This document shows positions 34,539-44,212 of a stretch of 64,000 nt of DNA, piece after piece. Position numbers and translations under genes: made by a program. Below the pieces are notes generated by a model. That model was not told where the DNA came from, did no database searches, and was given only the letters and a program-made list of their open reading frames with translations. How positions within the stretch are numbered: position 1 is the first letter of the stretch; every line of letters starts with the position of its first letter. The DNA is taken from NCBI GenBank assembly GCA_016223245.1, contig JACRPL010000009.1, positions 1-64,000 on the forward strand, written 5' to 3'. This DNA comes from Candidatus Saganbacteria bacterium. Lineage in GTDB: Bacteria; Margulisbacteria; WOR-1; XYC2-FULL-46-14; XYC2-FULL-37-10.

Positions 34539-35729
34539 TCATGCTTCATGCCTCAAAGCCTCTACAGGATCAAGTCTAGCCGCCATCATCGCGGGGTATA
34601 CTCCAAAAAATATGCCGACAAGCAGGGCTCCAAAACATGCTATAAGCCCCGCTCCATAAGCTATAACGGCCTGAAGGCGAAGTGCGCTCATTATTCCCCA
34701 TGAAGCAAGAGTTCCAAGGCTCACGCCAATTAACGCACCTGTCATTGTAATTATTATCGATTCTATAAGAAATTGCAGGAAGATGTCGTTTTGTTTGGCG
34801 CCGATCGCTTTTCTTATGCCTATTTCTCGCGTTCGTTCAGTTACCGACACGAGCATTATATTCATGATCCCAATTCCGCCAACAAGAAGGGATATTCCGG
34901 CGATAGCGCTTATGATCCCGGTTAGCGCATTTAAGACGTTGTTGTATATATCTATAACTCCCGCCTGGGTATGCGCATGGAAATCAATTCTTTTGTGCCG
35001 CGCAAACAATATCTTGTTTACATCTTTTATCGCGGGCAGGATATCTTTTTCCGAATTGAAGACCAGAAATATTTCCCAGATCTTTGAGATCCCAAGCGTT
35101 GATTCGGAGAGAGTTGTTGGGATGAGTGCCATGTCATCCATATCAAACGTCATCATGGCTCCTTTTTCTTCGAGAACTCCTACTACAATAAAACCTATTC
35201 CATTGATCTTTATTCTTTCATTGATCGGGGTCGATCCGCCAAATAATTTTCTGGCTATAGTTTTGCCAATGACCACGTATGGTTTTCTTCCGTTTTCGTC
35301 AGCCTTAGAAAAAAATCTGCCTTCGGTTGCTTTCTGCTTGTAGGCAAAGGGATAATCGGCGGAGACCCCCATTGTGAAAGACGGCGTATATTCTTTTTTC
35401 CCGTATTTTATTTTTCCGCGCCCGACGAACTCCGGCATCAGATAATCCAAATTCTTAAGTTTTTCGCGAAGTGCTATCGAATCTTGATATGTTATGGAAA
35501 GGGTGGGCACGCCCATATCCCCATCGCCGGGATGTATCATCAAAGTGTTTGCCCCGACACCCCAGCCACTTATTTGGGAGAGGATATAGCTTTTTGCACC
35601 TTCACCCATAGATACTAACGTTATAACTGTTGCGACGCCGATTATGACCCCTAGAGTAGTTAAGATCGATCGAAGCTTGTTTGAAAGGAGTGAAAATACC
35701 GCAAGCTTAAATGGTTCGGCAAGGTTCAT
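34539..35729 (-). CDS. MacB/FtsX-type ABC transporter permease
   Basis: A 396-residue permease homologous to the one at 33180. TM1 is LRSILTTLGVIIGVATVITL; the MacB periplasmic core spans about residues 45-265; the C-terminal FtsX part contains GISLLVGGIGIMNIMLVSV and REIGIRKAIGAKQNDIFLQF and ends DPVEALRHEA. It overlaps the ATPase gene by 4 bases, so ATPase and permease are translated in sequence. Confidence 0.92.
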   Translation of the reverse strand: MNLAEPFKLAVFSLLSNKLRSILTTLGVIIGVATVITLVSMGEGAKSYILSQISGWGVGANTLMIHPGDGDMGVPTLSITYQDSIALREKLKNLDYLMPEFVGRGKIKYGKKEYTPSFTMGVSADYPFAYKQKATEGRFFSKADENGRKPYVVIGKTIARKLFGGSTPINERIKINGIGFIVVGVLEEKGAMMTFDMDDMALIPTTLSESTLGISKIWEIFLVFNSEKDILPAIKDVNKILFARHKRIDFHAHTQAGVIDIYNNVLNALTGIISAIAGISLLVGGIGIMNIMLVSVTERTREIGIRKAIGAKQNDIFLQFLIESIIITMTGALIGVSLGTLASWGIMSALRLQAVIAYGAGLIACFGALLVGIFFGVYPAMMAARLDPVEALRHEA

Positions 35730-36421
35730 TTTCTTACTTGCTCATCAGATATAACCAAGCCGTCCTTTAATCTTAATATCCTTTTGCTGTGGTCGGCTAT
35801 TTCCTGGTCGTGGGTGACGATGATAAGAGTGATCCCCCTGCCGTTTAATTCAGAAAAAAGATCGATAATTTCTTCTCCGCTCTTGGAATCGAGGTTTCCC
35901 GTCGGTTCATCGGCCAATACTATTGAGGGGTTGTTTATCAGTGCGCGCGCAATAGCTACCCTTTGGCTTTGGCCGCCGGATAATTCCGTTGGCTTATGTT
36001 CTGCCCTGTCTTTAAGGCCTACAATTTGGAGAAGGTCGAGAGCCTTTTTCCTTCTTTCGTCAAAACCTACTCCCGCATAAATGAGCGGGAGCTCGACATT
36101 TTCGATCGCGTTGAGCTTTGGCAGGAGGTTGAACGTCTGGAAAACAAATCCCACTTTTTTATTTCGTATTTCCGCCAAATTATTGTCGTTCAATTCGTCG
36201 ATATTAACGCCATCTAAAAGAACATGGCCAGAAGTTGGCTTGTCCAGGCATCCTAAAATATGCATAAGGGTCGATTTTCCGCATCCGGAAGGGCCCATTA
36301 TCGACAAAAACTCGCCTTTTGAGACAGTAAGGCTTATCCCTTTAAGCGCTTGGACCTCCACCGCGCCCATGCGGTATATCTTCTTTACTTCGTTTACGCG
36401 TACGACCGCGTTATTGTTCAA
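35726..36421 (-). CDS. ABC transporter ATPase, MacB/LolD type
   Basis: A 231-residue ATPase of the MacB/LolD/FtsE family. Walker A GPSGCGKST, signature LSGGQSQRVAIARAL, Walker B IVLADEPTG and the H-loop VTHDQ are present. It is a stand-alone ATPase, not fused to a permease as in E. coli MacB. It overlaps both neighbours. Confidence 0.95.
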   Translation of the reverse strand: MNNNAVVRVNEVKKIYRMGAVEVQALKGISLTVSKGEFLSIMGPSGCGKSTLMHILGCLDKPTSGHVLLDGVNIDELNDNNLAEIRNKKVGFVFQTFNLLPKLNAIENVELPLIYAGVGFDERRKKALDLLQIVGLKDRAEHKPTELSGGQSQRVAIARALINNPSIVLADEPTGNLDSKSGEEIIDLFSELNGRGITLIIVTHDQEIADHSKRILRLKDGLVISDEQVRK

Positions 36422-37292
36422 TTTTTACCCTGCCTTTGTTCTTTAGCTTTGAGATATTTGTAATTGCAATGGCATCTCCATGCGTCAATCCGGATATTGC
36501 TTCGACACTGCCAAAGGACCGGATCCCGACATCGATCTTTTTTTCGTAAACCCTGTTTTCTTTTACGGCAAAAACGTAGGTTGAATCATCCCGGCTTACA
36601 AGCGCTTCGCGCGGCACAAGCAATGCTTCCATGCTTGTTTTGGTAACAATATCGACGTTGACCGACATATTCACTTTTAAGTCCTTATGGTCGCCCAAAA
36701 ACTTTATTTTGCATGGGAATACATAAGATTCTTCATCGAGCTTGATCCTTCCTCCGACTTTCCTTAATTCGGCGAGAGGCGATATCCAATATATTTCACC
36801 TTCAAAAACTTTATCGGGATAAACATCCGTTGTTATTTTTACTTTTTCGCCGACTTTGACGCTGCCGATATCGATCTCGTCTATTTGCGCTTCGACCCAC
36901 GATTTATCATAGTTTACAACTACTATCGCAGGAGACCCGGGGACAACTGTTTCGCCTTCAAGAAAATTTATTTTTGCGACTATGCCGTTGTTCGGGGCGA
37001 CAAGCCTTGTTGTATCGTCAAATTCCGCAAGGGTCATGCCCGAAAATACGCGGCTTCCTTCTTTGACATACAAAGATACTATTTTCCCCCCAAGTTTTGG
37101 CCCAAGATCGTAAACCGGGGCATCTACAACGCCGCTTGCGGAAACTACCGATTCGATAGGGCCTATGGCAATGACCGCAGTCTTGATAGGAACAATATCC
37201 CGGTTCCACCATCTGATAAATATAAAGCCGGAGACCAGCGTAATTACGATCGCTGCAATGATCCATGGCCTCCCCAAATTTTGGATTTTCAT
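36411..37292 (-). CDS. HlyD/MacA-type membrane fusion protein
   Basis: A 293-residue periplasmic adaptor. An N-terminal anchor (IIAAIVITLVSGFIFI) is followed by a biotinyl-lipoyl-like domain split across GGKIVSLYVKEGSRVFSG and LVAPNNGIVAKINFLEGE, and a beta-barrel domain. It is short because the coiled-coil hairpin between the lipoyl halves is nearly absent, so it may not reach the outer membrane by itself. It connects the ATPase/permeases to the TolC homologue that precedes it in the operon. Confidence 0.9.
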   Translation of the reverse strand: MKIQNLGRPWIIAAIVITLVSGFIFIRWWNRDIVPIKTAVIAIGPIESVVSASGVVDAPVYDLGPKLGGKIVSLYVKEGSRVFSGMTLAEFDDTTRLVAPNNGIVAKINFLEGETVVPGSPAIVVVNYDKSWVEAQIDEIDIGSVKVGEKVKITTDVYPDKVFEGEIYWISPLAELRKVGGRIKLDEESYVFPCKIKFLGDHKDLKVNMSVNVDIVTKTSMEALLVPREALVSRDDSTYVFAVKENRVYEKKIDVGIRSFGSVEAISGLTHGDAIAITNISKLKNKGRVKIEQ

Positions 37293-38626
37293 AAAACCTC
37301 CGTTCCTAATATTTTATTTAATTTTGCCCTGTCGATCTCAAGGTCAAAAGTCGCCTTAAGATAATTTGTCTTAGCTTGTGTAAGAGCTACTTGCGCGTCC
37401 AAAACTTCTAGATTTGTTCCAACGCCCGATGTGTATCGGAAGTTCGACAATTTATAGTTCTCTTCGGCGTAGTCGACCGCTTTCTTGGCAGAAACTATAA
37501 GCTCCATATCGCTTTTTAGGTTTAAATATGCGGATCTGACCTCAAGGGCGATCCCGTTCTTTATCTGTTCTTCGGAGGCTTTCTGCGAATCCAAATTAGC
37601 GGCGGCTTCACGGATCCTATTTTGCAGTCCTAATCCGTCAAACAAGGTCCACGATGCCGCTCCAACGATTTGCCATGACCTAACGTCGGTCGTAAATGTC
37701 GGATAATCGGTTATTCGGTTCGCTGAATTTCCCGATAAAAAGACTGTCGGCAGATATCCGGTTTGTGCAGCTTGAAGGGTTGATTCCGCAATATCTTTTG
37801 AAAATAAGAACTGTTTATATTCTGGCTTGTTGACAAACCCTGCCTTTAATAATGAATTATAATCGGGGATATTCCCGGTGAAGGCCAAAGTATCCTCCGT
37901 AAGCTCGATCGTTTCGTCCAAACTCTTGCCCAATACATTGTTGAAAGAGGCTTTTGCTACCTCATAGGTGTTCTTTGCTTTTGTAAGGGCTGCCTCCGCA
38001 TTTGCAAGCTGGACCTCGGATCGCAAAGTGTCTGTCCTCGTTGCGGAGCCGGTGCTAAGCATGGTTTTTACCTGGTCCAAATGCGACCTCGCCATAGTAA
38101 GCGAATCTTCCGATAGCGCTACAAGTTTTTTCGCGGATATTATGCCGTAATAAGCGACAGTTACATCATATGAAGTTGCTTGTATTGTCTTTTTTAACTC
38201 TTCATTCGAGATATCAGCATTCCTTTGGGCGATCTTATAGCCCGGGAAAAGGGCAGGGACAAAAATAGGCTGGGACAGAGCTACCGATATCGCTTTTGTT
38301 TGGGCCGTTGCATCGGTGCCGAACGACAAAGTTTGGGTTACGGCGCCTGTAGATGTCTGCGATGTTATTTGCGCTGTTGCGGGCTGTGAATAGTCCCGGC
38401 TAATGTTGCCGTCGATCTTTAACGTCGGGAAAAATGCGCCTACCGCTTGTGCCAATTTTGCTTTCGCGGCTTCGTTCTTCTTGTCCATTGCAATTACGGC
38501 AGGATTGTTTTTTAGGGCTATATTTATGCTTTCTTTAAGGGTTAAGCCGTTGACGGCAAGACACAAGATACAAGATACAAGATACAAAGAAATAACAAAT
38601 TTCACACCAAAACGAACCTTATCCAT
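37289..38626 (-). CDS. TolC-family outer membrane efflux protein
   Basis: A 445-residue TolC-type protein with a signal peptide (ISLYLVSCILCLAVNG) and the two repeats of OEP (LKESINIALKNNPAVIAMDK opening; later TNLEVLDAQVALTQAKTNY and DLEIDRAKLNKILGTEVL). It would form the outer-membrane channel for the export system. It is the first gene of the export operon, overlapping the fusion-protein gene by 4 bases. An outer membrane is implied by it. Confidence 0.93.
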   Translation of the reverse strand: MDKVRFGVKFVISLYLVSCILCLAVNGLTLKESINIALKNNPAVIAMDKKNEAAKAKLAQAVGAFFPTLKIDGNISRDYSQPATAQITSQTSTGAVTQTLSFGTDATAQTKAISVALSQPIFVPALFPGYKIAQRNADISNEELKKTIQATSYDVTVAYYGIISAKKLVALSEDSLTMARSHLDQVKTMLSTGSATRTDTLRSEVQLANAEAALTKAKNTYEVAKASFNNVLGKSLDETIELTEDTLAFTGNIPDYNSLLKAGFVNKPEYKQFLFSKDIAESTLQAAQTGYLPTVFLSGNSANRITDYPTFTTDVRSWQIVGAASWTLFDGLGLQNRIREAAANLDSQKASEEQIKNGIALEVRSAYLNLKSDMELIVSAKKAVDYAEENYKLSNFRYTSGVGTNLEVLDAQVALTQAKTNYLKATFDLEIDRAKLNKILGTEVL

Positions 38627-38749
38627 ATTGATTATTTTACATCAAAAAATCATGAAATTCACTCGAATTATTATCAATAGAAGCTTATATGAAATCAAAT
38701 GGATGGGAAATGGTTTATTTATAAAATTATATCTCCAAGAAGATGAATA

Positions 38750-38830
38750 TTATCGATGGCCAAAAGAATAGCTGATGCCAATCGAAATCAACGCTAAAAT
38801 AATAGCTACAGTTGCCAATATCTGTGTCAT
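38750..38830 (-). CDS. 26-residue membrane mini-protein
   Basis: An ATG preceded by AAGGAGATTGAA encodes 26 residues, nearly all hydrophobic (ILATVAIILALISIGISYSF), i.e. a single transmembrane helix. Start overlaps the previous stop (ATGA). No family is recognised. Confidence 0.45.
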   Translation of the reverse strand: MTQILATVAIILALISIGISYSFGHR

Positions 38831-38925
38831 TTCAATCTCCTTCCGTATAAAAACAAAAAAATAATAAGCAAACTGGTTATTATCGCGGCAAAATAATATG
38901 TATTCGCAAAGTTCCATTCGATCAT
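38827..38925 (-). CDS. 32-residue membrane mini-protein
   Basis: An ATG with GGAGG eight bases upstream encodes 32 residues with one hydrophobic helix (YYFAAIITSLLIIFLFLYG) and a basic end GRRLK. Its start directly follows the stop of the 50-residue ORF (TAAATG) and its stop overlaps the next start. No family is recognised; single-helix subunits of respiratory complexes look similar. Confidence 0.5.
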   Translation of the reverse strand: MIEWNFANTYYFAAIITSLLIIFLFLYGRRLK

Positions 38926-39078
38926 TTAATTGTCCTCCAAAAGGAACAAAGACCATCTAAGAGTCGCCCAAGTCATGAGTAATCCGGTGAAAACAAAAGT
39001 CAGTAATTCAACAAGTGATGATGGTTTTGTGAAAAAAGGAGAAATTATGCCCGCCGTAAACCATGCAGCGGAAACCAT
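38926..39078 (-). CDS. 50-residue membrane mini-protein
   Basis: A 50-residue frame from ATG 39078 with two hydrophobic stretches (WFTAGIISPFF and LLTFVFTGLLMTWATL). No clear ribosome site for this start, so it is the least certain of the three, but it abuts the 32-residue ORF exactly. A promoter lies 60-90 bp upstream. Function unknown. Confidence 0.4.
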   Translation of the reverse strand: MVSAAWFTAGIISPFFTKPSSLVELLTFVFTGLLMTWATLRWSLFLLEDN

Positions 39079-39136
39079 ATTTGCAAAATCCGACAAAGCC
39101 TTTAATTATATTGCTTTTAGCTTTTTCATTCAGCTA

Positions 39137-39166
39137 ATATTAGCACTCATAAAAATAGGGTGTCAA
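39137..39166 (-). promoter_or_regulatory. putative promoter of the mini-ORF cluster
   Basis: On the minus strand TTGACA (39161-39166) and TAATAT (39137-39142) are separated by 18 bp. It lies between the end of nuoN and the three mini-ORFs. Confidence 0.45.
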
Positions 39167-39187
39167 GCGAAATCAATAAGAGCTGGG

Positions 39188-40579
39188 TCAAATCCCCAAG
39201 AAGAAACCATTCGCTATATTTGGAAGTATTCCAAACAGCAAAGTCATTCCAACGCATACAAGAACTACCAATGAGATAAGAAGAGACACCTTAATTTGTG
39301 ATTCATCTTCTGCACCTTCGAAGTACATCGCGCGGACAAAGCCCAGATAATAGAACACCGAGACAACGCTGTTTACCACGGCGACTAAAGCTAGCCATAA
39401 GAATCCGGCATCGATCGCGGCTTTAAATAGTAAGAACTTTCCTATAAAACCAGCAAGAGGCGGAATTCCTATGAGAGAGAGCAAGAGAATAGATAAGGCC
39501 GCGGCAATTGCGGGCGAGCGTTTTGCAAAGCCCTTATAATTATCGATCGTTTCAGTCCCGATCGCATCTGACAGATATGTGATCACGGCAAATACTCCGA
39601 TATTAGCAAAAGAATAGGCCAATAGATAAAACGCTATAGCTCCATATCCTAATTCTCTTGAGACCAAACCGATTAATATGTAACCGGCTTGGGCGATGCT
39701 TGAATAAGCCATAAGCCTTTTGACGTTTTTCTGTTTAAGTGCGACAAGGTTTCCCCATGTCATGGTAAAGACTGACATAATCGCAAAAATTTGGATAAAA
39801 TCCATATTAAGCATAGACGCGAAACGAACAAGAACCGCGAACCCTGCGGCTTTAGGACCTACAGATAGATATGTGGTAACTGACGCGGGAGCGCCTTCGT
39901 AAACATCCGGGCACCAGAACTGCACAGGGAACATCGCGATCTTAAAACCAAATCCCAAGAACATGAATATTATCGCAAGAAATGTCAATGGTTGAGCGGA
40001 ACTTAGTTCAAAAAGATGGATTAAATTAATAGATCCTGTTAAACCATAAAATAGTGATACGCCATATAGAAAGATCGCGGATGATACAGCGCCAAAAAGA
40101 AAATATTTGATAGATGCTTCCGCCGATCTTTTGACTGTTTTTTGGAACCCGGCCAATGCGTATGATGTAAGTCCAATAAGCTCAAGCCCCAAATAGATCT
40201 GCAAGAGGTTTGTGGAGCTTGCTGTTATCATCAAGCCTAAAAGGGAGGATATTAATAAGAAGTAGAATTCCCCTTCGTTCTTCTTGACCTGACTCGCGAA
40301 GAAATCAAAATTCATAAGGAGAACAAGGGATCCAATGACTAAAAATAAGCCTTTAAAGAATATCGAGAATATATCAACAACACAAAATGAAGAAAATAGA
40401 ACCATTGGGAGCGTTACAGTTGAAAAATAGGGGACAAAAAGAGATACAAAGCTCAAGGTGATCCCGGCTAAAGATATAATAAGAAGGCTTTTCCTTTTTG
40501 GACCGATCTTTATAAGGTCAAATATCAGCACCAAAAAAGCTGTAGCCAGTAATATTAATTCCGGGAGAAAAAGACGCAC
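39188..40579 (-). CDS. nuoN: NADH-quinone oxidoreductase subunit N
   Basis: A 463-residue Mrp-antiporter-like membrane subunit with about 13-14 transmembrane segments, one of three proton-pumping channels of complex I. FQLLSLIGIPPLAGFIGKF-like sequence (LLLSLIGIPPLAGFIGKFLL) and the central Lys-containing helices (TVKRSAEASIKYFLFGAVSS; KRLMAYSSIAQAGYILIG) are visible. Last gene of the nuo operon, directly after nuoM. Confidence 0.95.
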   Translation of the reverse strand: MRLFLPELILLATAFLVLIFDLIKIGPKRKSLLIISLAGITLSFVSLFVPYFSTVTLPMVLFSSFCVVDIFSIFFKGLFLVIGSLVLLMNFDFFASQVKKNEGEFYFLLISSLLGLMITASSTNLLQIYLGLELIGLTSYALAGFQKTVKRSAEASIKYFLFGAVSSAIFLYGVSLFYGLTGSINLIHLFELSSAQPLTFLAIIFMFLGFGFKIAMFPVQFWCPDVYEGAPASVTTYLSVGPKAAGFAVLVRFASMLNMDFIQIFAIMSVFTMTWGNLVALKQKNVKRLMAYSSIAQAGYILIGLVSRELGYGAIAFYLLAYSFANIGVFAVITYLSDAIGTETIDNYKGFAKRSPAIAAALSILLLSLIGIPPLAGFIGKFLLFKAAIDAGFLWLALVAVVNSVVSVFYYLGFVRAMYFEGAEDESQIKVSLLISLVVLVCVGMTLLFGILPNIANGFFLGI

Positions 40580-42049
40580 TTATATTCCTCCAACCAGCGC
40601 TTTGACAGTAGTCTCCATAACTGCAAGTAAAGGAATTGGGTATAAGCCAAAAAATAAAGTTAGTATTCCCAATACAGACAAGCAGAATATTTCACGGCCG
40701 TCCGCGTCAGCCAAAAGATTGTTCTTCGGCAGCAATTTCCCAAAAAGCATTTTCTCTATAGCCATCAGGAATAGGGCCGCAGTTGCAAGTACTCCTATCA
40801 ATGACATGGCGGTAATAACCGGGAATATCGGGAAAGCTCCGACAAATATCAAGAATTCGGATATGAAGCCGGATAGGCCAGGAAGGCCCAATGATCCGAA
40901 CGCGAAGAATGTGAAGAGTCCCGCAAAAATAGGGATCTTGGCTCCAAGTCCTCCGAAGTCGGCAAGTTGTCTTGTGTGGGTCCTTTCATATATTACACCT
41001 ACGAGCAAGAACAAGCCGCCTGTGATCAAACCGTGGCTTACCATCTGAAGCATGGCGCCGTTTATTGCGGCTGCTTTTGCGGCCGTATCAAAAGTGCCAA
41101 GCATGGCAACAGAGATCCCTAGCATTACATAACCCATATGGTTTACAGAACTATACGCGATCAATTTTTTAAGGTCTGTTTGCGCCATAGCGACCAATGC
41201 CCCGTAAATTATACTAATAAGTGCAAGGATCGCGATCGGAACAGCGAAGAATTTACATGATTCAGGAAGTAATGGGAGAGAGAACCTTAAAAATCCGTAG
41301 CTTCCCATTTTAAGAAGGACTCCTGCAAGGATAACTGATCCCGCGGTTGGCGCTTCAACGTGCGCGTCAGGCAGCCACGTGTGGAACGGGAACATCGGGA
41401 CCTTGATCGCAAAAGCCAAAAAGAAGCCGATAAAAACCAAAGCCGCAAGACGTGGATCGGCGATCCTAGCTAGTTCCAAAATATCAAAAGTGTGAGGATT
41501 GGAATTGAAATAAAGAACTAATATTGAAAGTAACATTGCCAAGCTTCCGATCAAAGTATATAGGAAGAACTTAATTGCCGCATATTCGCGCCTAGCGCCA
41601 CCCCAAATTCCGATCAAGAAGTACATAGGAACCAAGCTTATTTCCCAGAACATATAGAACAAGAATAGGTCGAGCGATGAGAAAACGCCAAGCATGCCGA
41701 CTTCAAGGAGCAAGAAAAGAATGAAATATTCTTTTGTCCGATCTTTTATGATCCAAGAATAAATAAGCGATAATGTTGTGAGCAGGGCGGTCAATAGGAG
41801 CAAAGGCAAGCTTAATCCATCGATGCCTATGTGGTATTTAATGCCAAGAGATGGTATCCATTGGTAAACTTCTTGGAATTGGAAGCCATGTAGCGCATTA
41901 TTGAAATTAAGCGCAAGATATCCCAAGATTGCGAACGGTATAAGCGATATTATCGTCGCGAATATTTTAATAAAATTGACTTTATCCTTTGGCGTAAAAA
42001 GTAAGACCAAGATCCCTATGATCGGCGCAAAAATAATACTGGATAACAT
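40580..42049 (-). CDS. nuoM: NADH-quinone oxidoreductase subunit M
   Basis: A 489-residue antiporter-like subunit M with the conserved FPFHTWLPDAHVEAPTAGSV block, KKLIAYSSVNHMGYVMLGI, and the glutamate/lysine residues of the pumping channel. About 14 transmembrane segments. One base separates it from nuoN. Upstream of it a 43-base gap to nuoL contains a small inverted repeat GCTCC/GGAGC. Confidence 0.96.
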   Translation of the reverse strand: MLSSIIFAPIIGILVLLFTPKDKVNFIKIFATIISLIPFAILGYLALNFNNALHGFQFQEVYQWIPSLGIKYHIGIDGLSLPLLLLTALLTTLSLIYSWIIKDRTKEYFILFLLLEVGMLGVFSSLDLFLFYMFWEISLVPMYFLIGIWGGARREYAAIKFFLYTLIGSLAMLLSILVLYFNSNPHTFDILELARIADPRLAALVFIGFFLAFAIKVPMFPFHTWLPDAHVEAPTAGSVILAGVLLKMGSYGFLRFSLPLLPESCKFFAVPIAILALISIIYGALVAMAQTDLKKLIAYSSVNHMGYVMLGISVAMLGTFDTAAKAAAINGAMLQMVSHGLITGGLFLLVGVIYERTHTRQLADFGGLGAKIPIFAGLFTFFAFGSLGLPGLSGFISEFLIFVGAFPIFPVITAMSLIGVLATAALFLMAIEKMLFGKLLPKNNLLADADGREIFCLSVLGILTLFFGLYPIPLLAVMETTVKALVGGI

Positions 42050-42092
42050 TTCTTACCTCCTTCCCACTTCGCTCCTTCGGAGCTTTGTAGGA

Positions 42093-43928
42093 TTACTGTC
42101 TGTGTAATAGAGCCAAAACAATTATTCCGAGCACCACGAACAATAAATAATTCTGAACGAGACCTGTTTGGGCTTTTTTGAACAGGTTTCCAAAAAAGGC
42201 CATCGTGATCCCTGACAAATTGACCAAGCCGTCGACTATGTAGACATCGAATAATTTGTTCACATACGAGAACCACAATGTGAATGTTCCCGCGAAATTG
42301 ACTATCGCGTCGATAAATTTGCCGTCGAATATAGAAATCATATTGCTTACGAAAGTTACCGGAACCCCGATAACATAGGTATAGAACTCGTCCAAATAGA
42401 ATTTGGCGGCGATAAATTTATAAATAAATGTATTTTTCAGGCCTTGGAGGTTAACAGCTTTCAACCCATAAACAATCCATGCGCACAAAATTCCAAATAG
42501 GGCGACCCCAAGGGACGATCCCGCAACAACAAGATTTAAAGGTTCGTGTTCGCCGTGAACAAAAGGATTGAAGAAGCCAAAACATACCGCCATGACAGAA
42601 AGTATGATTAGCGGCACAGTCATTACATATGGCGATTCATGAGGATGGCCCTTAACAGTCCCGGGGAATACTTTGAAAATTAATCTGAACATGTAAAATG
42701 CCGTTAAGAATACGGCAATTATTGACAAATAATAAGCTATCGGCAAATGATGATAAGCTGCAACTAATATTTCATCTTTACTAAAGAATCCGGATAGTGG
42801 AGGAATTCCTGCAAGAGCTAAAGTCCCCAATATAAAAGTTATTGCTGTTATAGGCATAGCTTTTAATATGCCGCCCATGTCAGCTATTTCGTTTGAATGA
42901 ACCGCATGAATAATTGAGCCGGCACCCAAGAATAATAATGCTTTAAAAAATCCGTGGCTTAATAAATGGAAGACGCCTGCTTCATAACTTCGGCTTCCAA
43001 GGCCTAGCATCATGAAACCAAGTTGCGAGATGGTTGAATAGGCTAGGACTTTTTTAATATCGCTTTGAGTAACTGCGATAAGCCCGGCCATAAGCGCCGT
43101 AAATACTCCAAGATATCCGATAATTGTCAAAGTATATGGGGCTAATAAAAATAATGGGAACATTCTGGCTACCATATAGACGCCGGCTGTAACCATGGTT
43201 GCGGCATGGATCAAAGCAGAAACTGGTGTTGGCCCTTCCATAGCGTCGGGAAGCCAAACATGCAATGGGAATTGCGCCGATTTACCGATCGCTCCGCAAA
43301 ACAATAGTAAAGTGCATGCAGTCAATATCTGTGGCGTTAAACTTGGCGCCTTGCTAAATATCGTAGCAAAATCGATAGAGCCGACAGAAAAGAATATTAA
43401 GAGTAATCCTAAAAAGAACCCGATGTCGCCAGCCCTTGTAAATATAAAGGCTTTTTTCGCGGCGGCAGCTGCCGACGGCTTTTCAAACCAGAAACCGATC
43501 AAGAAATAAGAGCAGAGACCGACTAGCTCCCAGCAGATATACATTAATAATAGATTGTTTGAAAGGACTAATCCGAGCATTGCGGCGCAGAAAAGCGATA
43601 AGTAGGCGAAGAACCTTGAAAATCTAGGATCGCCTTTCATGTAGCCGATCGAGTATATTTGAATTAGGAATCCTACGCCAGATACTAGTAACAACATCCA
43701 AGCAGTAATTAGATCGGCTCTAAGATTAAATGCGGCGATCGGCAGCCACGGGTAGCTTATTTCTACAATTTGTCCTGAAAATACATGAGTCGCAGTTATA
43801 ACTGATAAAATAAAAGAAATGCCTAAAGCTGATGCCGAGATGATAGGTGCTTTTTCTTTTAATTTGAACCCAAAGAAAATCAATATTACAAAACCAAGGA
43901 CCGGCAATAATGGAATTAATGCTACCAT
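42093..43928 (-). CDS. nuoL: NADH-quinone oxidoreductase subunit L
   Basis: A 611-residue antiporter-like subunit L with QFPLHVWLPDAMEGPTPVSA, HAATMVTAGVYMVAR and KKVLAYSTISQLGFMMLGLG. The C-terminus holds the long lateral helix and last TM that clamp subunits M and N. Length is normal for NuoL. It overlaps nuoK by 7 bases. Confidence 0.97.
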   Translation of the reverse strand: MVALIPLLPVLGFVILIFFGFKLKEKAPIISASALGISFILSVITATHVFSGQIVEISYPWLPIAAFNLRADLITAWMLLLVSGVGFLIQIYSIGYMKGDPRFSRFFAYLSLFCAAMLGLVLSNNLLLMYICWELVGLCSYFLIGFWFEKPSAAAAAKKAFIFTRAGDIGFFLGLLLIFFSVGSIDFATIFSKAPSLTPQILTACTLLLFCGAIGKSAQFPLHVWLPDAMEGPTPVSALIHAATMVTAGVYMVARMFPLFLLAPYTLTIIGYLGVFTALMAGLIAVTQSDIKKVLAYSTISQLGFMMLGLGSRSYEAGVFHLLSHGFFKALLFLGAGSIIHAVHSNEIADMGGILKAMPITAITFILGTLALAGIPPLSGFFSKDEILVAAYHHLPIAYYLSIIAVFLTAFYMFRLIFKVFPGTVKGHPHESPYVMTVPLIILSVMAVCFGFFNPFVHGEHEPLNLVVAGSSLGVALFGILCAWIVYGLKAVNLQGLKNTFIYKFIAAKFYLDEFYTYVIGVPVTFVSNMISIFDGKFIDAIVNFAGTFTLWFSYVNKLFDVYIVDGLVNLSGITMAFFGNLFKKAQTGLVQNYLLFVVLGIIVLALLHRQ

Positions 43929-44212
43929 TTCAGTAAATTTATCCCTTCTATATCGACATTTTTAAATTCACGATAAATATTGATAACAATTGCCAAACCG
44001 ATAGTAACCTCGGCTGCGGCCATAGCAATTACGAACAATGAAAATATTTGTCCCGAGATATCCACAAGATTTCTTGAAAAATAAACGAAATTAAGATTGA
44101 TCGAATTAAGCATGAGTTCGATTGACATAAGTATTGCGATAACATTCTTTCTTGTGAGAACGCCGAATAACCCGATCGAGAACAATATAATGCTTAAAAT
44201 TATATATTCCAT
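43922..44212 (-). CDS. nuoK: NADH-quinone oxidoreductase subunit K
   Basis: A 96-residue subunit with three transmembrane helices. The buried acidic residues of the proton route are in SIELMLNSINLNFVYF and AAAEVTIGLAIVINIYR. Directly adjacent to nuoJ and overlapping nuoL. Confidence 0.96.
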   Translation of the reverse strand: MEYIILSIILFSIGLFGVLTRKNVIAILMSIELMLNSINLNFVYFSRNLVDISGQIFSLFVIAMAAAEVTIGLAIVINIYREFKNVDIEGINLLKW

